Numbered from the stretch's first letter, positions 53,098 through 62,403 are shown. The stretch: 64,000 nt of DNA from Deinococcus sp. KSM4-11 (GCF_004801415.1 NZ_SSNX01000006.1:124001-188000), one strand, 5' to 3'. Program-made: numbers and translations. Notes: generated by a model not told the origin, from the letters alone.

Positions 53098-55452
53098 TCA
53101 GAACTGCGCTGCAGCGGCGAGGAGCAGGTCGAGACGGGGCGAGGTCGCCCGGACGAACACGGGGATGGTGTCGAGCGGTGATGGAACCACCACCGTTCGG
53201 TGTCCACTCAGATGGGCGCCGCTCCACAGGTTGACCCACTCGCCGGGCGGCAGGTGGACGGGGCGGGCCAGGGCGCCCTTCTCGACGACCGGGCACACCA
53301 GCAGGTCACGGCCCAACAGGTAGGCGTGGGGGTCTTCTTCCAGGAAGGCGCGCGCCATCGGGAACTCCAGTCCGGGGTAGCGCATCATGGGCAGACCCTC
53401 AGCGCTGAGGGCCAGGGCCTCGCCGTGCAGGTAGTCGAGGAGGCGCATGCGGAGCTGGGCGTAGCGGCGGTAGACCGTCAGCGCGCGGTCGTCCTGATGC
53501 CGTTCGGCGATGTTCCAGGGCGTGCGGTCGCGGTTCTCGCTGGCCGGGTTCCACTCGCTGTGGTACTGCATGATCGGGCTGAAGGCCCCGAAGCCCACTG
53601 AGCGCAGGTACAGCTCGACGGTGGGGATTTCGCCGCTGAACCCGCCGATGTCCCACGACCACATGGACACGCCGCTGATCCCGGCGGACAGCCCCGCCTG
53701 GATGCTGGACTTCAGCGCGCTCCACGTGCTGTTCTCGTCTCCGGCCCAGTGCGCGGGGTAGCGGCCAGCGCCGGTGTACCCGGCGCGGGAAAAGGTCAGG
53801 CCGTCGCCCCGGGTACGCTCCTGGATGAAGTCGTGGTAGGCGCCGACATAGCTGTTGGGGTAGGCGTTGACCATCTCCAGGCCGCGCCGGCCATCGTGCA
53901 TCCGCAGGCCCCGGCCCCACAGGTGCTCTCCCCCATCGGTCTTCATGCCGTCGATGCCGAGGTCGTCGAAGAGGTAGGCGCGCTTGGCGAACCACCACTC
54001 GCGGGCGGCGGGGTTCGTGAAGTCCATGACCAGGCCGTCGGTGAACCACCAGCCGCGGCACCGGTAGGGGCGGCCGTCGGCGTCGTGGACTCCGTAGCCC
54101 TGGTCCAGCATGTACGCCTCGTCCGCGTGGTGCTGGGCGTGCTCCTCGGGGACGTGTTTCTGCACCGGGATCTGCCACAGCACCACCCGGATGCCGTGGG
54201 CGTGGCATTCGTCGATCATGGCCTTGGGGTCAGGCCAGCGGCCGGCGTACTGGAAGTCCGAGGCCCGGAACGCCTCGGCCCCGGTTTTTGGCGTGTAGCC
54301 GGCATCGTTGAAGATGTAGAAAGTGTGCTCGTCACTCCACGCCTCCAGCACCAGCACGGTGGCGGGAATGTCCTCGGCCACCGTGCGGCGCACGACCTCC
54401 TCGGTGCGGGCCTGATTGTTCCAGTCGTTGGAACTCATCCACGGCCCGAAGGCCCACTTCGGCGGCACGGCCAGCCCCCCGTTCAGGCCGACGAAGGCGC
54501 TGGTCACGCCATACGCGGTGTCCGCCACGATCAGGTGCAGCACCAGGCGTGTCGGGGCGTCCGGCAGCTTCTGGGCGCGGATGACGCCGTCCGGGCCGCG
54601 CAGGTCGAAGTCGCTGGGCTCGTCGGCCTCCAGCCAGACTCCCCAACCTTCCGCAGAGACGACCAGTGGAACCGGCAGGTAGGTTCGCGCGCCCTGCTCC
54701 TTGTACTCCTCGTACACCCGGACGTCGTGGCTGCGCCCGCGCTTGTCCGGAGCGTCGAAGCGCTCGCCCAGACCGTACAGGGGCGCGTCCCCCAGGCCGA
54801 AGCGGCCCTCGATCCGGGTGAGATCGCTGCCGCCCTCCAGCCAGCGGACGGCCAGCGAGGCGCGGGCCACCGATCCGTGCCCCGCCACCTTGATACTCAG
54901 CCCGTCCAGGTCGAGGGTCACGGTCATGTTCTCAGCCGTCAGCACCGTCGTCCGGCCCTGGATGTGGGCCTGGCACGCCAGACCCTCGGGAACCACCGCA
55001 GTATCGGCATCAAAGGTCACCGTGCAGACACCGGGCGCCGGGACAGCCACGGTGATGTACGCGGGCGCGGCCCGCTCCCCTGTCAGACACGTGAGGATCA
55101 CGCCGGTGTCGGTGACCTGCACGCCGTCGATGGCCGTCACGGCCTGCCAGCGACCCACCGTGAAGTCGTGGCGCTCGGAGGACGAACCGTCCTCCAGGAC
55201 GAACGTGTACGCGTAGTGGCCGGTCTGGACGGCGCCGAGATCCGCCGTGTGGTGACCGCCGCCGAGGGCCTGCGCGGGCAGGCGCGTGACCGTGCCGTCA
55301 TGGTCGAGATCCACGTGTACCCGGGCCTGATCACCGGCCTGCACGCCGACGTGGACGCGTTCGCCGGGCTGGGGGTCGCGGGGGTGACGCTCGGTGGGCA
55401 GGATCTTGTAGGGATCGTCGATGCCGTGGGGGGTGTGCTGCAACGTGGTCAA
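53098..55452 (-). CDS. GH31 alpha-glucosidase/alpha-xylosidase
   Basis: 784 aa, normal for GH31. An N-terminal beta-sandwich (1-330) is followed by the catalytic barrel. The nucleophile Asp is in GIDGMKTDGGEHLW, the acid/base Asp in HWAGDENSTW, and other landmarks are GLGERFDAPDKRGR, PPKWAFGPWMSSNDW and GISGVSMWSWDIGGF. C-terminal beta domains include LLVCPVVEKGALARPVHLPPGEWVNLW. No signal peptide, so it acts on sugars already taken up. Its start overlaps the GH15 gene by four bases (last gene of the cluster II operon). KTDGGEH is a variant often seen in alpha-xylosidase-like members, so the linkage is open. Confidence 0.9.
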   Translation of the reverse strand: MTTLQHTPHGIDDPYKILPTERHPRDPQPGERVHVGVQAGDQARVHVDLDHDGTVTRLPAQALGGGHHTADLGAVQTGHYAYTFVLEDGSSSERHDFTVGRWQAVTAIDGVQVTDTGVILTCLTGERAAPAYITVAVPAPGVCTVTFDADTAVVPEGLACQAHIQGRTTVLTAENMTVTLDLDGLSIKVAGHGSVARASLAVRWLEGGSDLTRIEGRFGLGDAPLYGLGERFDAPDKRGRSHDVRVYEEYKEQGARTYLPVPLVVSAEGWGVWLEADEPSDFDLRGPDGVIRAQKLPDAPTRLVLHLIVADTAYGVTSAFVGLNGGLAVPPKWAFGPWMSSNDWNNQARTEEVVRRTVAEDIPATVLVLEAWSDEHTFYIFNDAGYTPKTGAEAFRASDFQYAGRWPDPKAMIDECHAHGIRVVLWQIPVQKHVPEEHAQHHADEAYMLDQGYGVHDADGRPYRCRGWWFTDGLVMDFTNPAAREWWFAKRAYLFDDLGIDGMKTDGGEHLWGRGLRMHDGRRGLEMVNAYPNSYVGAYHDFIQERTRGDGLTFSRAGYTGAGRYPAHWAGDENSTWSALKSSIQAGLSAGISGVSMWSWDIGGFSGEIPTVELYLRSVGFGAFSPIMQYHSEWNPASENRDRTPWNIAERHQDDRALTVYRRYAQLRMRLLDYLHGEALALSAEGLPMMRYPGLEFPMARAFLEEDPHAYLLGRDLLVCPVVEKGALARPVHLPPGEWVNLWSGAHLSGHRTVVVPSPLDTIPVFVRATSPRLDLLLAAAAQF

Positions 55453-56534
55453 GAGGGAACTCCAGGGAGGGGCGAGGCGTGGGCGGCCACTTCGGCCTCA
55501 AGGATCAGGTGCATGGCGTGCGACCACAGCAGGGGGCGCGCACTCTCGCCCCACTGGCCGCGCCAGTAATCGACATAGACGGGATTGAGCACGCCATCGG
55601 TGGTCTGCTCGGGCAGGCCACGCCCCCGGTTCTGATCCCGGATCCACCCGAGGAGCGCGTGGGCCTCCTCCGGGCGACCCTGGCGGGCGTACACCCAACC
55701 CAGCCACGCGGTGAGCAGCACCCAGGAGCCGCCGCCGTAGTAGGTATCGCGGGCGTAGCGGTGGACGCCGCCGCGCAGCAGGGTCTGCTCGATGGCCTGC
55801 ACCGTCCGGGTGTAGACGGGATCATCGACCGCGAGGACGCCGAAAGGTACGGCAACCCACAGCAGGCTGGCATCCACGTCAGGGTATCCGGCGAACTTGA
55901 CGAGCTGGCCGCCCTGCACGAGGTGGTCACGGATGAAGGCCAGGACGTCGGCGGTGACGGGTTCGAGGCCGCGCATGAACGGCTGCATGGCGCGCAGGCC
56001 GGCAGCGAGGGAGGCCAGAGTACTGGTGTGCCAGCGGTACGGGAACTCTTCCCAGCAGTCGTAGCAGGGCTCGCGCCAGAACGCCTTTAGGTAGGCCAGG
56101 GTGACCTCCACGCCCGGCCGGAAGACCTCGGGCATGGCCCGGAGGCCCTGCGCCCTGAGGTGCTCGCCCAGGCCCCACAACCACTGTCCGTAGCCGTCCA
56201 GCTGGAAGTTCGGCCAGCCATCGTCGAGCGCCTCGCCGTTCAGGGCGAAGCGGCACGGCAAGAAGGCGTGCTCGGGGATGGCCTCGCCCCGCTGCCGCAG
56301 AGCAACCAGTGCCGACACCTGCTCACTTCGCTCCGCGATGGTCTGGGCCGCCCAGCGGTAATAGCGGCCCGAAGCCGCGTGCTCCCCGGCCCGGTCGAGC
56401 GCGTACGCGATGAAGGTGCTGTCGCGCAGCCACGAATACGGGTACTGCGAGAAGGTCGGGCAGGCCGGGAAGGCGCCGCTGGGCGCCTGGTGCTCCAGCA
56501 GCGGGGCCGCGAGGGCCCGGAGATCGGGGCTCAC
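55449..56534 (-). CDS. GH15-like glucoamylase/glucodextranase
   Basis: 361 aa from a GTG at 56534 that overlaps the binding-protein stop (GTGA). An (alpha/alpha)6 barrel: FSQYPYSWLRDSTFIAYALDRAG (the WLRD substrate motif), DGWPNFQLDGYGQWLWGL, CYDCWEEFPYRWHTSTLASLAAGL (general-acid Glu region) and YYGGGSWVLLTAWLGW. The end lacks the long linker domains of secreted glucoamylases and there is no signal peptide, so it works inside the cell on imported oligosaccharides. It is coupled to genes on both sides. Confidence 0.87.
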   Translation of the reverse strand: MSPDLRALAAPLLEHQAPSGAFPACPTFSQYPYSWLRDSTFIAYALDRAGEHAASGRYYRWAAQTIAERSEQVSALVALRQRGEAIPEHAFLPCRFALNGEALDDGWPNFQLDGYGQWLWGLGEHLRAQGLRAMPEVFRPGVEVTLAYLKAFWREPCYDCWEEFPYRWHTSTLASLAAGLRAMQPFMRGLEPVTADVLAFIRDHLVQGGQLVKFAGYPDVDASLLWVAVPFGVLAVDDPVYTRTVQAIEQTLLRGGVHRYARDTYYGGGSWVLLTAWLGWVYARQGRPEEAHALLGWIRDQNRGRGLPEQTTDGVLNPVYVDYWRGQWGESARPLLWSHAMHLILEAEVAAHASPLPGVPS

Positions 56535-57736
56535 TTGCCGAGCAGCGCCTGCACCCGCTGCTGGGCGCTGGCGAGCGCCTGCTCGACGGTCTTGGTGCCC
56601 AGGCTGGCAGCCTCGAGTTCCTGGTTGACGATGTCCTGCAGTTGCGACTGCTGATCCACCACGGGCGGCGTGACGGCGTACTGGAGGGAATCGAAGACCG
56701 CTTCACGGTTGCTGGGCAGCGGCCGGGCGAGGTAGGGGGCGATCAGCGTGCGCTGCGACAGGGACAGGGCCGGGAGTTCCCAGTTCGAGGCGATGCGCCG
56801 GGCGGCGACGGTGGGGCTGCTCGACAGGAACTTGGCCCACTTCTCGGCGGCGGCCGCGTTCTTGCTGGTGGCGCTGACCGCCACCGCGTTCGAGAAGAAG
56901 TGCGTGGCCTTCCTGGCGTTGCCGGGCTCCACGGCGATGTCCCACTTGAATTTGGCCGGCGAGAACTTGTCGAACATCCACACCCCGCTGACCAGCATGC
57001 CGAGCTGGCCGTTGAGGAACATGTCCTCGCTGGCCACGCCGCTCATCTGCGCGGCGTCGGGCATGACCTTCTGGACGCGCACCTTGTCCACCAGGTAGTG
57101 GAGCGCGGTGCGGTTGGCCGGGGTGTCGATCTCGACCTTGTCGCCCACTTTCAGGCCGCCGCCCGCCTGCTGGGCGACCTTGTAGAACTCCCAGAACTGG
57201 ATGGGCTGATGGATGCCGTACACGCGGGCCGTGGGGTTGTTGATCTTCTGCGCGGCGGCCAGCACGTCCGCCCACTTCCAGCTGGCGGTGGGGTACTTCA
57301 CGCCTGCCTTGTCGAAGAGATCTTTGTTGTAGAAGAGCACCACGGTGCTGAAGCTGATGGGCAGGGCGTACTGCTTGCCGCCATACTTGAAGGCGTTCAG
57401 CGCGGCCGGGTAGAAGGTGTTCGCCGGGGCGAGGCTGGCCGCCAGGGGCCGCAGGGCGTTCTTGCTGGCGAAAGTCACGAAGTTCTCGTAGTTCAGGTCG
57501 AATACGTCCGGGGCGCTGCCGGCGGCGATGTCGGTCTGCAGCTTGGTGAAGTACGAGTCGAAGGGCGCGGTGACGAGGTTCACCTTGACGTCCGGGTTCT
57601 CCTTCTCGAAGGCGGCGATCAAGGCCTTCATGTCGTCCAGGTGCGTGGCGTCGGTCGTGAAGGACGAATACGTCAGGGTCGTCTGGGCGAGCGCGGAGGT
57701 GGCGGTCAGCAGGGCGAGCGTGAGCAACTTCTTCAT
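56531..57736 (-). CDS. Extracellular sugar-binding protein, family 1 (cluster II)
   Basis: 401 aa from ATG 57736, with AGGAGGA before it. Signal peptide MKKLLTLALLTATSALA, then QTTLTYSSFTTDATHLDDM. Family 1 motifs: FEKENPDVKVNLVTAPFDSYFTKLQTDIAAGSAPDVFDL, FSTVVLFYNKDLFDKAGVKYP. The unusually Lys-rich, AT-richer opening codons are normal for abundant exported proteins. It feeds the MalF/MalG pair encoded upstream; alpha-glucosides are expected from the GH15 and GH31 genes downstream. Confidence 0.93.
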   Translation of the reverse strand: MKKLLTLALLTATSALAQTTLTYSSFTTDATHLDDMKALIAAFEKENPDVKVNLVTAPFDSYFTKLQTDIAAGSAPDVFDLNYENFVTFASKNALRPLAASLAPANTFYPAALNAFKYGGKQYALPISFSTVVLFYNKDLFDKAGVKYPTASWKWADVLAAAQKINNPTARVYGIHQPIQFWEFYKVAQQAGGGLKVGDKVEIDTPANRTALHYLVDKVRVQKVMPDAAQMSGVASEDMFLNGQLGMLVSGVWMFDKFSPAKFKWDIAVEPGNARKATHFFSNAVAVSATSKNAAAAEKWAKFLSSSPTVAARRIASNWELPALSLSQRTLIAPYLARPLPSNREAVFDSLQYAVTPPVVDQQSQLQDIVNQELEAASLGTKTVEQALASAQQRVQALLGK

Positions 57737-57770
57737 GGTGTCCTCCTTGGGACGCGGGGAGTGCATGGGA

Positions 57771-58646
57771 TCAGCCCTTGAGACCGCTGGTGGTCACGCC
57801 CTCGACCACCCAGCGCTGGGCGAGCAAAAAGACCAGGATCATGGGAGCGACGGTCACGACGGTGCCGGCCATGATCAGGTTCCACTGGGTCTGGCCGGGG
57901 TACACACCCTGGAGGGTCGCCAGGGCCAGGGGGAGGGTCATCAGGTCGCGGGTACTCACGATCAGCAGCGGCCACAGGAAGTTGTTCCACGACGCCATGA
58001 ACGAGAACACCGTCAGCGTGGCCAGCGCCGGGCCGCACAGGGGCAGCATCACGCGCCAGAAGGTCGTGAGGGTGCTGGAGCCGTCCAGCACGGCCGCCTC
58101 TTCGAGCTCCACGGGCAGGGCCAGGAAGAACTGCCGCATCAGGAAGATCCCGAAGGCGCTGAACATGGCGGGGACGATCAGCCCTGCGTAGGAGTTCGTC
58201 CAGCCGAGCTCCTTGACGATGATGAACAGCGGCGTCATGGTCACCGCGAACGGCACCATCAGGGTACCCAGGAAGACCGTGAACAGCGCGTCGCGCCCAC
58301 GGAAGCGGAAGCGGGCGAAGGCGTAGCCGGCCATGGAACTGATCACGAGTTGCCCCAGGGTAGTCAGGGCCGCCACCACGCAGGAGTTCAGCAGCGCCCG
58401 CCACAGCGGGAAGCTCTGCGCGACCTGGGTGTACGCGTCGGTGGTGGGCTGCGCCGGGATCAGCCGGGGCGGCAGGGTCAGGACGTCCGTGGACGGTTTG
58501 AGGGACGTGCTGACCATCCACAGGAAGGGCAGCACCATGACCAGCCCCCCCAGGGCCAGCAGCACGAAGGCGGGCCAGTTGGCGCGGGAGCGGCGCAGGC
58601 GGGCGAACCGTGGCCGGTCGTGCACCTGCTGAAGCTGCGCGGTCAT
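57771..58646 (-). CDS. Carbohydrate ABC transporter permease, MalG type (cluster II)
   Basis: 291 aa from ATG 58646, which overlaps the stop of the MalF gene by four bases. Six membrane segments after a basic start (RFARLRRSRANWPAFVLLALGG). EAA loop EEAAVLDGSSTLTTFWRVMLP. The tail WVVEGVTTSGLKG is the conserved MalG end. The ATPase partner is not encoded nearby. Confidence 0.93.
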   Translation of the reverse strand: MTAQLQQVHDRPRFARLRRSRANWPAFVLLALGGLVMVLPFLWMVSTSLKPSTDVLTLPPRLIPAQPTTDAYTQVAQSFPLWRALLNSCVVAALTTLGQLVISSMAGYAFARFRFRGRDALFTVFLGTLMVPFAVTMTPLFIIVKELGWTNSYAGLIVPAMFSAFGIFLMRQFFLALPVELEEAAVLDGSSTLTTFWRVMLPLCGPALATLTVFSFMASWNNFLWPLLIVSTRDLMTLPLALATLQGVYPGQTQWNLIMAGTVVTVAPMILVFLLAQRWVVEGVTTSGLKG

Positions 58647-59515
58647 GGCTCCCACCGTGCGCGCAGGCGGGAAATCACGAAGGACGTGCCGAAGACCAGC
58701 AGGAACAGCGCCCACGACATGGCGGCGGCGTACCCCATCTGGCTGTACGAGAACGCGCCCTTGACGATGCGTTCGATCAGGACGGTGGTCGCGCCCGCCG
58801 GGCCGCCACCGGTCATCACGTAGACCTGGTCGAACACCTGGAAGGAGTTGATCAGGCTGATGGTCAGCGCGAAGAACAGTGCCGGGGCGAGCAGCGGCAG
58901 GGTGATAAAGCGGTGGAGCTGCGCGCCGCTCGCCCCGTCGATGGCGGCGGCCTCCTGATATTCCGGCGGGATGTTCTGCAATCCCGCGAGCAGGATGGTC
59001 ATGACAAACCCGGTGTCCTTCCACAGGCTGGTGAGGATCACGGCGGGCATCGCCCAGCGCGGATCGAACAGCCACGCCGGTCCCTGGATGCCGACAGCCC
59101 CGAGCGCATTGTTCAGGAGCCCGTACTGCGGGTTGAGCAGCCACTTCCAGACCAGCCCGACCGCGACCCAGCTGGTGACCACCGGCAGGAAGTACAGGGC
59201 GCGCAGCAGACCCCGGCCCGGAATGCGGGCGTTCAGGCCCAGGGCCACCAGGAATCCCACGGCCATCACGAGCGGCACATAGCCGACGATGAAGGTCAGG
59301 GTGTGCCGCAGCGCGCCCCAGAAGTCCGGGTCGTGCAGCAGGCGCTGGAAGTTGGCGAGCCCGGCGAAGCGCATGGGCGTCAGCAGATCCCAGTGCATGA
59401 AGGCCAGAACCAGGGAAGCCAGGATCGGGCCCACCAGGAAGAGGGCCGCCCCGACCAGCGCCGGGCCCAGGAACAGCGCCAGGGTAAGCGTCCGGTTCAG
59501 TCCGCGCTCGTACAT
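58643..59515 (-). CDS. Carbohydrate ABC transporter permease, MalF type (cluster II)
   Basis: 290 aa from ATG 59515, with AGGAGGA four bases upstream inside the end of the ROK gene. Six membrane segments (LTLALFLGPALVGAALFLVGPIL first). EAA loop EYQEAAAIDGASGAQLHRFITLP. FQVFDQVYVMTGGGPAGAT precedes the last helices, as in CUT1 permeases. Confidence 0.93.
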   Translation of the reverse strand: MYERGLNRTLTLALFLGPALVGAALFLVGPILASLVLAFMHWDLLTPMRFAGLANFQRLLHDPDFWGALRHTLTFIVGYVPLVMAVGFLVALGLNARIPGRGLLRALYFLPVVTSWVAVGLVWKWLLNPQYGLLNNALGAVGIQGPAWLFDPRWAMPAVILTSLWKDTGFVMTILLAGLQNIPPEYQEAAAIDGASGAQLHRFITLPLLAPALFFALTISLINSFQVFDQVYVMTGGGPAGATTVLIERIVKGAFSYSQMGYAAAMSWALFLLVFGTSFVISRLRARWEP

Positions 59516-60690
59516 GCGTCCTCCTGCAGGTCGAGGTCGAAGGCGTGGCTGACCGCCAGACTCGCCGCGCCGCGCGCCCAGACCTCGTCGCCCCAGGGTT
59601 CGATCACCACGGGCAGGTCGACGGCCAGGGACGCGAAGCTGTGCTCGCGCAGCGCTTCCCGCATGGGTGTGAACAGCGGGTCGCCGAAGCGCACGCCCTC
59701 GCCACCGACCACGATGAGTTCGGGGTTCAGGAGGTTCACGAGGTTGGCCAGCTGAATGCCGATGCGCTGTCCGGCGTCGCGCAGCAGTCCGGCGATCCGG
59801 GGGTCATCGAGATGGTGCAGGAGGTCGTCCGCCTGCGTGATCTCCAGGTCGCTGGCGAGTTCGCGGGCGCGGGCCACGAGCGCGGGCTCGCTGGCGTAGG
59901 CTTCCAGGCAGCCGGCCTTACCGCACTCGCAGCGGCGGCCGCCCGTCTCGCTGACGACGTGGCCGAACTCACCAGCGCCGCCGTCGCGCCCGCGCACCAG
60001 CTGCCCGTTGGCGACCAGCCCGGCCCCGATGCCGCGCCCGACGGTGATGACGATCAGGTTGGACGTGGCCTTGCCATGACCGAACAGGCGCTCGGCGACC
60101 GCGAAGGCGTTCACGTCGTTGTCGAGCGCGATGGGCACACCGACGGCCTCCTCGAGCAGGGCGCCGATCGGGACTTCGTGCCACTGCAGGTAATCCGAGT
60201 GCACACACACGCCCCGCCGGTCATCGATGACGCCAGGAAGGCCCATGCCGAGTCCCATCAGCTGCTCCTTGCGGGTGCCGGACTGGGTCAGGAGGGCCTC
60301 GACGGCGCTCTGCACGGTGCGAACCACCGTTTCAGGCCGGTGATCGGGCAACCCCACCTGCAGGTGACGCTGGACTTCCCCACCGAGGTTGGTGAGCACC
60401 GCCTCCAGGCGGCGTTCCATGAGTTTGATGCCGACGGCGGAACGGGCCCGGTAGTTGACGGCCAGCAGCACGGGGGGGCGTCCGCCGGAACTCACGCCGC
60501 CCTCGCGTTCCTCGACCAGACCGTCGCGCATCAGGTCGCCCACGACGCCGGTGATGGCCGCGCCACTGAGCCCGCTGCGTTCCTTGAGCTGCACGCGGCT
60601 GAGCGGTCCCTCGCGGTGGAGGGTGTTGAAGATGGCATTGCGGTTCAGAACGCGCACCACGCTCTGATCGTTTCCACGAAGTGAGCGCAT
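59497..60690 (-). CDS. ROK-family repressor with winged helix and zinc motif (cluster II)
   Basis: 397 aa from ATG 60690, with GGAGGAGC before it. The winged helix is VVRVLNRNAIFNTLHREGPLSRVQLKERSGLSGAAITGVV. The ROK domain has MGLGMGLPGVID, ALDNDVNAFAVAERL, VITVGRGIGAGLV and the complete zinc signature CECGKAGCLEAY, unlike the two ROK proteins of cluster I. It is the first gene of the alpha-glucoside operon and overlaps the MalF start by 19 bases. It most likely represses the operon from the inverted repeat at 60700-60726 until the sugar binds. Confidence 0.93.
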   Translation of the reverse strand: MRSLRGNDQSVVRVLNRNAIFNTLHREGPLSRVQLKERSGLSGAAITGVVGDLMRDGLVEEREGGVSSGGRPPVLLAVNYRARSAVGIKLMERRLEAVLTNLGGEVQRHLQVGLPDHRPETVVRTVQSAVEALLTQSGTRKEQLMGLGMGLPGVIDDRRGVCVHSDYLQWHEVPIGALLEEAVGVPIALDNDVNAFAVAERLFGHGKATSNLIVITVGRGIGAGLVANGQLVRGRDGGAGEFGHVVSETGGRRCECGKAGCLEAYASEPALVARARELASDLEITQADDLLHHLDDPRIAGLLRDAGQRIGIQLANLVNLLNPELIVVGGEGVRFGDPLFTPMREALREHSFASLAVDLPVVIEPWGDEVWARGAASLAVSHAFDLDLQEDACTSAD

Positions 60691-60699
60691 CCGCTCCTC

Positions 60700-60726
60700 C
60701 TTACTTAATTTACTGACTTAAGTAAG
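60700..60726. promoter_or_regulatory. Operator of the cluster II ROK repressor
   Basis: Perfect nine-base arms CTTACTTAA and TTAAGTAAG around nine bases. It abuts the -10 and covers the transcription start and ribosome site region. AT-rich TTAGTT/AACTAA-like arms with a short spacer are typical of ROK/XylR operators. Confidence 0.75.
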
Positions 60727-60754
60727 TTGTACGCTCCGGCCAGGGGTCTGTCAA
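60726..60754 (-). promoter_or_regulatory. Promoter of the alpha-glucoside operon
   Basis: On the minus strand TTGACA (60754-60749), a 17-base spacer and TACAAC (60731-60726), directly followed by the inverted repeat. Confidence 0.7.
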
Positions 60755-60918
60755 GATGGTGGGTCTGGCTGCACAGAAGGCGCACACCGTCTCGACAGAC
60801 GCACTCCAATGACGCGTTGGACGGCCACCTCCCCAACTGCTCTGACGCGCCCGAGAGACGTCTGGGCGTCTGTCCAGCCTCACTGGCATGCCCCGCCGGA
60901 GCGGCGGCCGATCGACCC

Positions 60919-60924
60919 TATAGT
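60919..60924 (+). promoter_or_regulatory. Leaderless -10 element before the recombinase leader
   Basis: TATAGT ends seven bases before ATG 60932. This ATG opens a 14-codon frame, not the recombinase itself. Confidence 0.55.
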
Positions 60925-60931
60925 GACGGCC

Positions 60932-60976
60932 ATGAATCCTGGCGTGGCCACGTCGAGCGCGGTGGCGACCCGATGA
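60932..60976 (+). CDS. 14-codon leader peptide overlapping the recombinase start
   Basis: MNPGVATSSAVATR and TGA. It is the first ATG on the predicted leaderless transcript, and its stop overlaps the recombinase start codon (ATGA). The recombinase ATG has no ribosome site of its own, so its translation would depend on ribosomes finishing this peptide. It may be a chance frame, but the position is exact on both sides. Confidence 0.45.
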   Translation: MNPGVATSSAVATR

Positions 60977-62004
60977 CGCTGGACGTCTACCGCTCGGCGC
61001 TGGGCGACCGGACGCGCGGCTGGCTGGCCCTTCATCCAGACGAGCGCCGCCGACGCGCCGTGGAGGCCTGCGCACAGAAGGATGCCGGAACCCTGTGGAG
61101 CCTGACGGAGGCGCACCTGGGCCTGTATGGCGCGAGCGGCATCCTGGTCAGTCCACATACCCTGAGCGCGTATCGCACCGGCGTCACGCAGTACGTCCTC
61201 TACGCCCAGGAGCGCGCCCTGAACGTGCTTCACCCCAGCCTGGACGACGCCCAGGCGTACGCCCTGCACCTGCTCGAACGCCGCAAGATCGCCACAGTGC
61301 GCGGCAAGGTGGCCGCCGCCGCCGCCCTGTACAAGGCGCTGCGCTGGGCCGGCGCGACGGACGTCACGCCCTTCTCGGGCGTACGCGTGCCCAAGGATCA
61401 CGAGCATCCGCTGACGAAGAACCCACCGTACTCGCCCGCCGTGCTGCGCCGCGTGTTCGGGCGGGTGGACGAGGCGCTGCCGCTGGCCCGCGGGCGGGAA
61501 CGGACCCGGCTGCTCAGCGCCCGGACGCTCCTGCTGATCCTGGCCCACACGGGGCTGCGGATTCAGGAAGCGCTCGACCTCGCCTGGGCCGACGTGCACC
61601 TGGACGAGGACGAGCCCTTCATCACGGTGCGTTCCGGCAAGGGTCGCAAGAGCCGGGACGTGGGCCTGTCCGACCGGCTGACCTCGGCCCTGCGAACCTA
61701 CCGGGCACTGCCGCGGCGACGGTCGCATGCGGCGGCGATGGTGCTGCCCTTCCGGACGCGGGCAGCGGCGGCGAATCTCCTGAGGCCCCTGTTCGAGCGG
61801 GACGAAGTGGACGCCTCCGGGCGACCCGTGTCCGACTGGCGGGGCTGCCACGCGTTCCGCAAGGCCACCGGGACACGCCTGTACGAGGCGTTGGGCGATT
61901 TCGCGGCGGTGGCAGAGGTGCTCGGACACGCGGACATCAACGTCACGAGATCCTATGTCCGGATTTCCGGCGGACGGGCCGGGAAGGTCATGCGGGACTG
62001 GTAA
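60973..62004 (+). CDS. Tyrosine recombinase/integrase (XerC/D-like)
   Basis: 343 aa from ATG 60973. N-terminal SAM-like DNA-binding segment (LSAYRTGVTQYVLYAQERALNVLHPSLDDAQAYALHLLERRK). All catalytic residues are present: Arg in AHTGLRIQEALDL, Lys in SGKGRKSRDV, His and Arg in CHAFRKATG, His in LGHADINV, and the Tyr nucleophile in VTRSYVRI. It cuts and rejoins DNA through a phosphotyrosine. No attachment sites or element borders were recognised nearby, and it may be a plasmid/chromosome dimer-resolution enzyme rather than a mobile element's integrase. Confidence 0.9.
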   Translation: MTLDVYRSALGDRTRGWLALHPDERRRRAVEACAQKDAGTLWSLTEAHLGLYGASGILVSPHTLSAYRTGVTQYVLYAQERALNVLHPSLDDAQAYALHLLERRKIATVRGKVAAAAALYKALRWAGATDVTPFSGVRVPKDHEHPLTKNPPYSPAVLRRVFGRVDEALPLARGRERTRLLSARTLLLILAHTGLRIQEALDLAWADVHLDEDEPFITVRSGKGRKSRDVGLSDRLTSALRTYRALPRRRSHAAAMVLPFRTRAAAANLLRPLFERDEVDASGRPVSDWRGCHAFRKATGTRLYEALGDFAAVAEVLGHADINVTRSYVRISGGRAGKVMRDW

Positions 62005-62367
62005 CCGGCGTTCGGCCGTCCTCTCTGGACGTGCCGGAGCTTGAGCATCCCAGGGCGCGCCCCCGACCTTTCGTCGCGCGCGGCCAGGCACGGTGGGGAA
62101 AGGTCAAGGGTGTGGGCAGTGGCGCGCCAGACCTGGCAGGCGCACACTACGGGAACCCGCTTCCGAGCCCTTGCCCCGCGGGGTGGGCCATGCAGGGAAG
62201 CAGCGCCGCGCACAAGCCGGGCACGCGGCCATGGGCTGGGCGGCCACCAGCAGGCCCAGTAGACTGCCGCGCCGCCCCCCGCACCACCCTGTTCACTCAC
62301 GTCCACACATCGGACGTCTGGAATTCCACGTCGGGGATGGCCGGTGTGTGGGATCACGCCGCCATTC
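62005..62367. other. Gene-free stretch after the recombinase gene
   Basis: Nothing convincing: GC-rich open frames on both strands lack ribosome sites and recognisable products. It could contain a recombination site, but I saw no paired inverted arms of the dif type. Confidence 0.4.
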
Positions 62368-62397
62368 TTGTGGCTGTCCTGACCTCCGCGTTAACAT
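62368..62397 (+). promoter_or_regulatory. Leaderless promoter of the cyclase gene
   Basis: TTGTGG (62368-62373), an 18-base spacer, TAACAT (62392-62397), six bases to ATG 62404. Confidence 0.65.
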
Positions 62398-62403
62398 GAA
62401 ACG

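Noticed and set aside
60973..62403. Integrase marking a genomic island with attachment sites
   Set aside because: No tRNA gene, direct-repeat borders or cargo typical of an island were found beside it.
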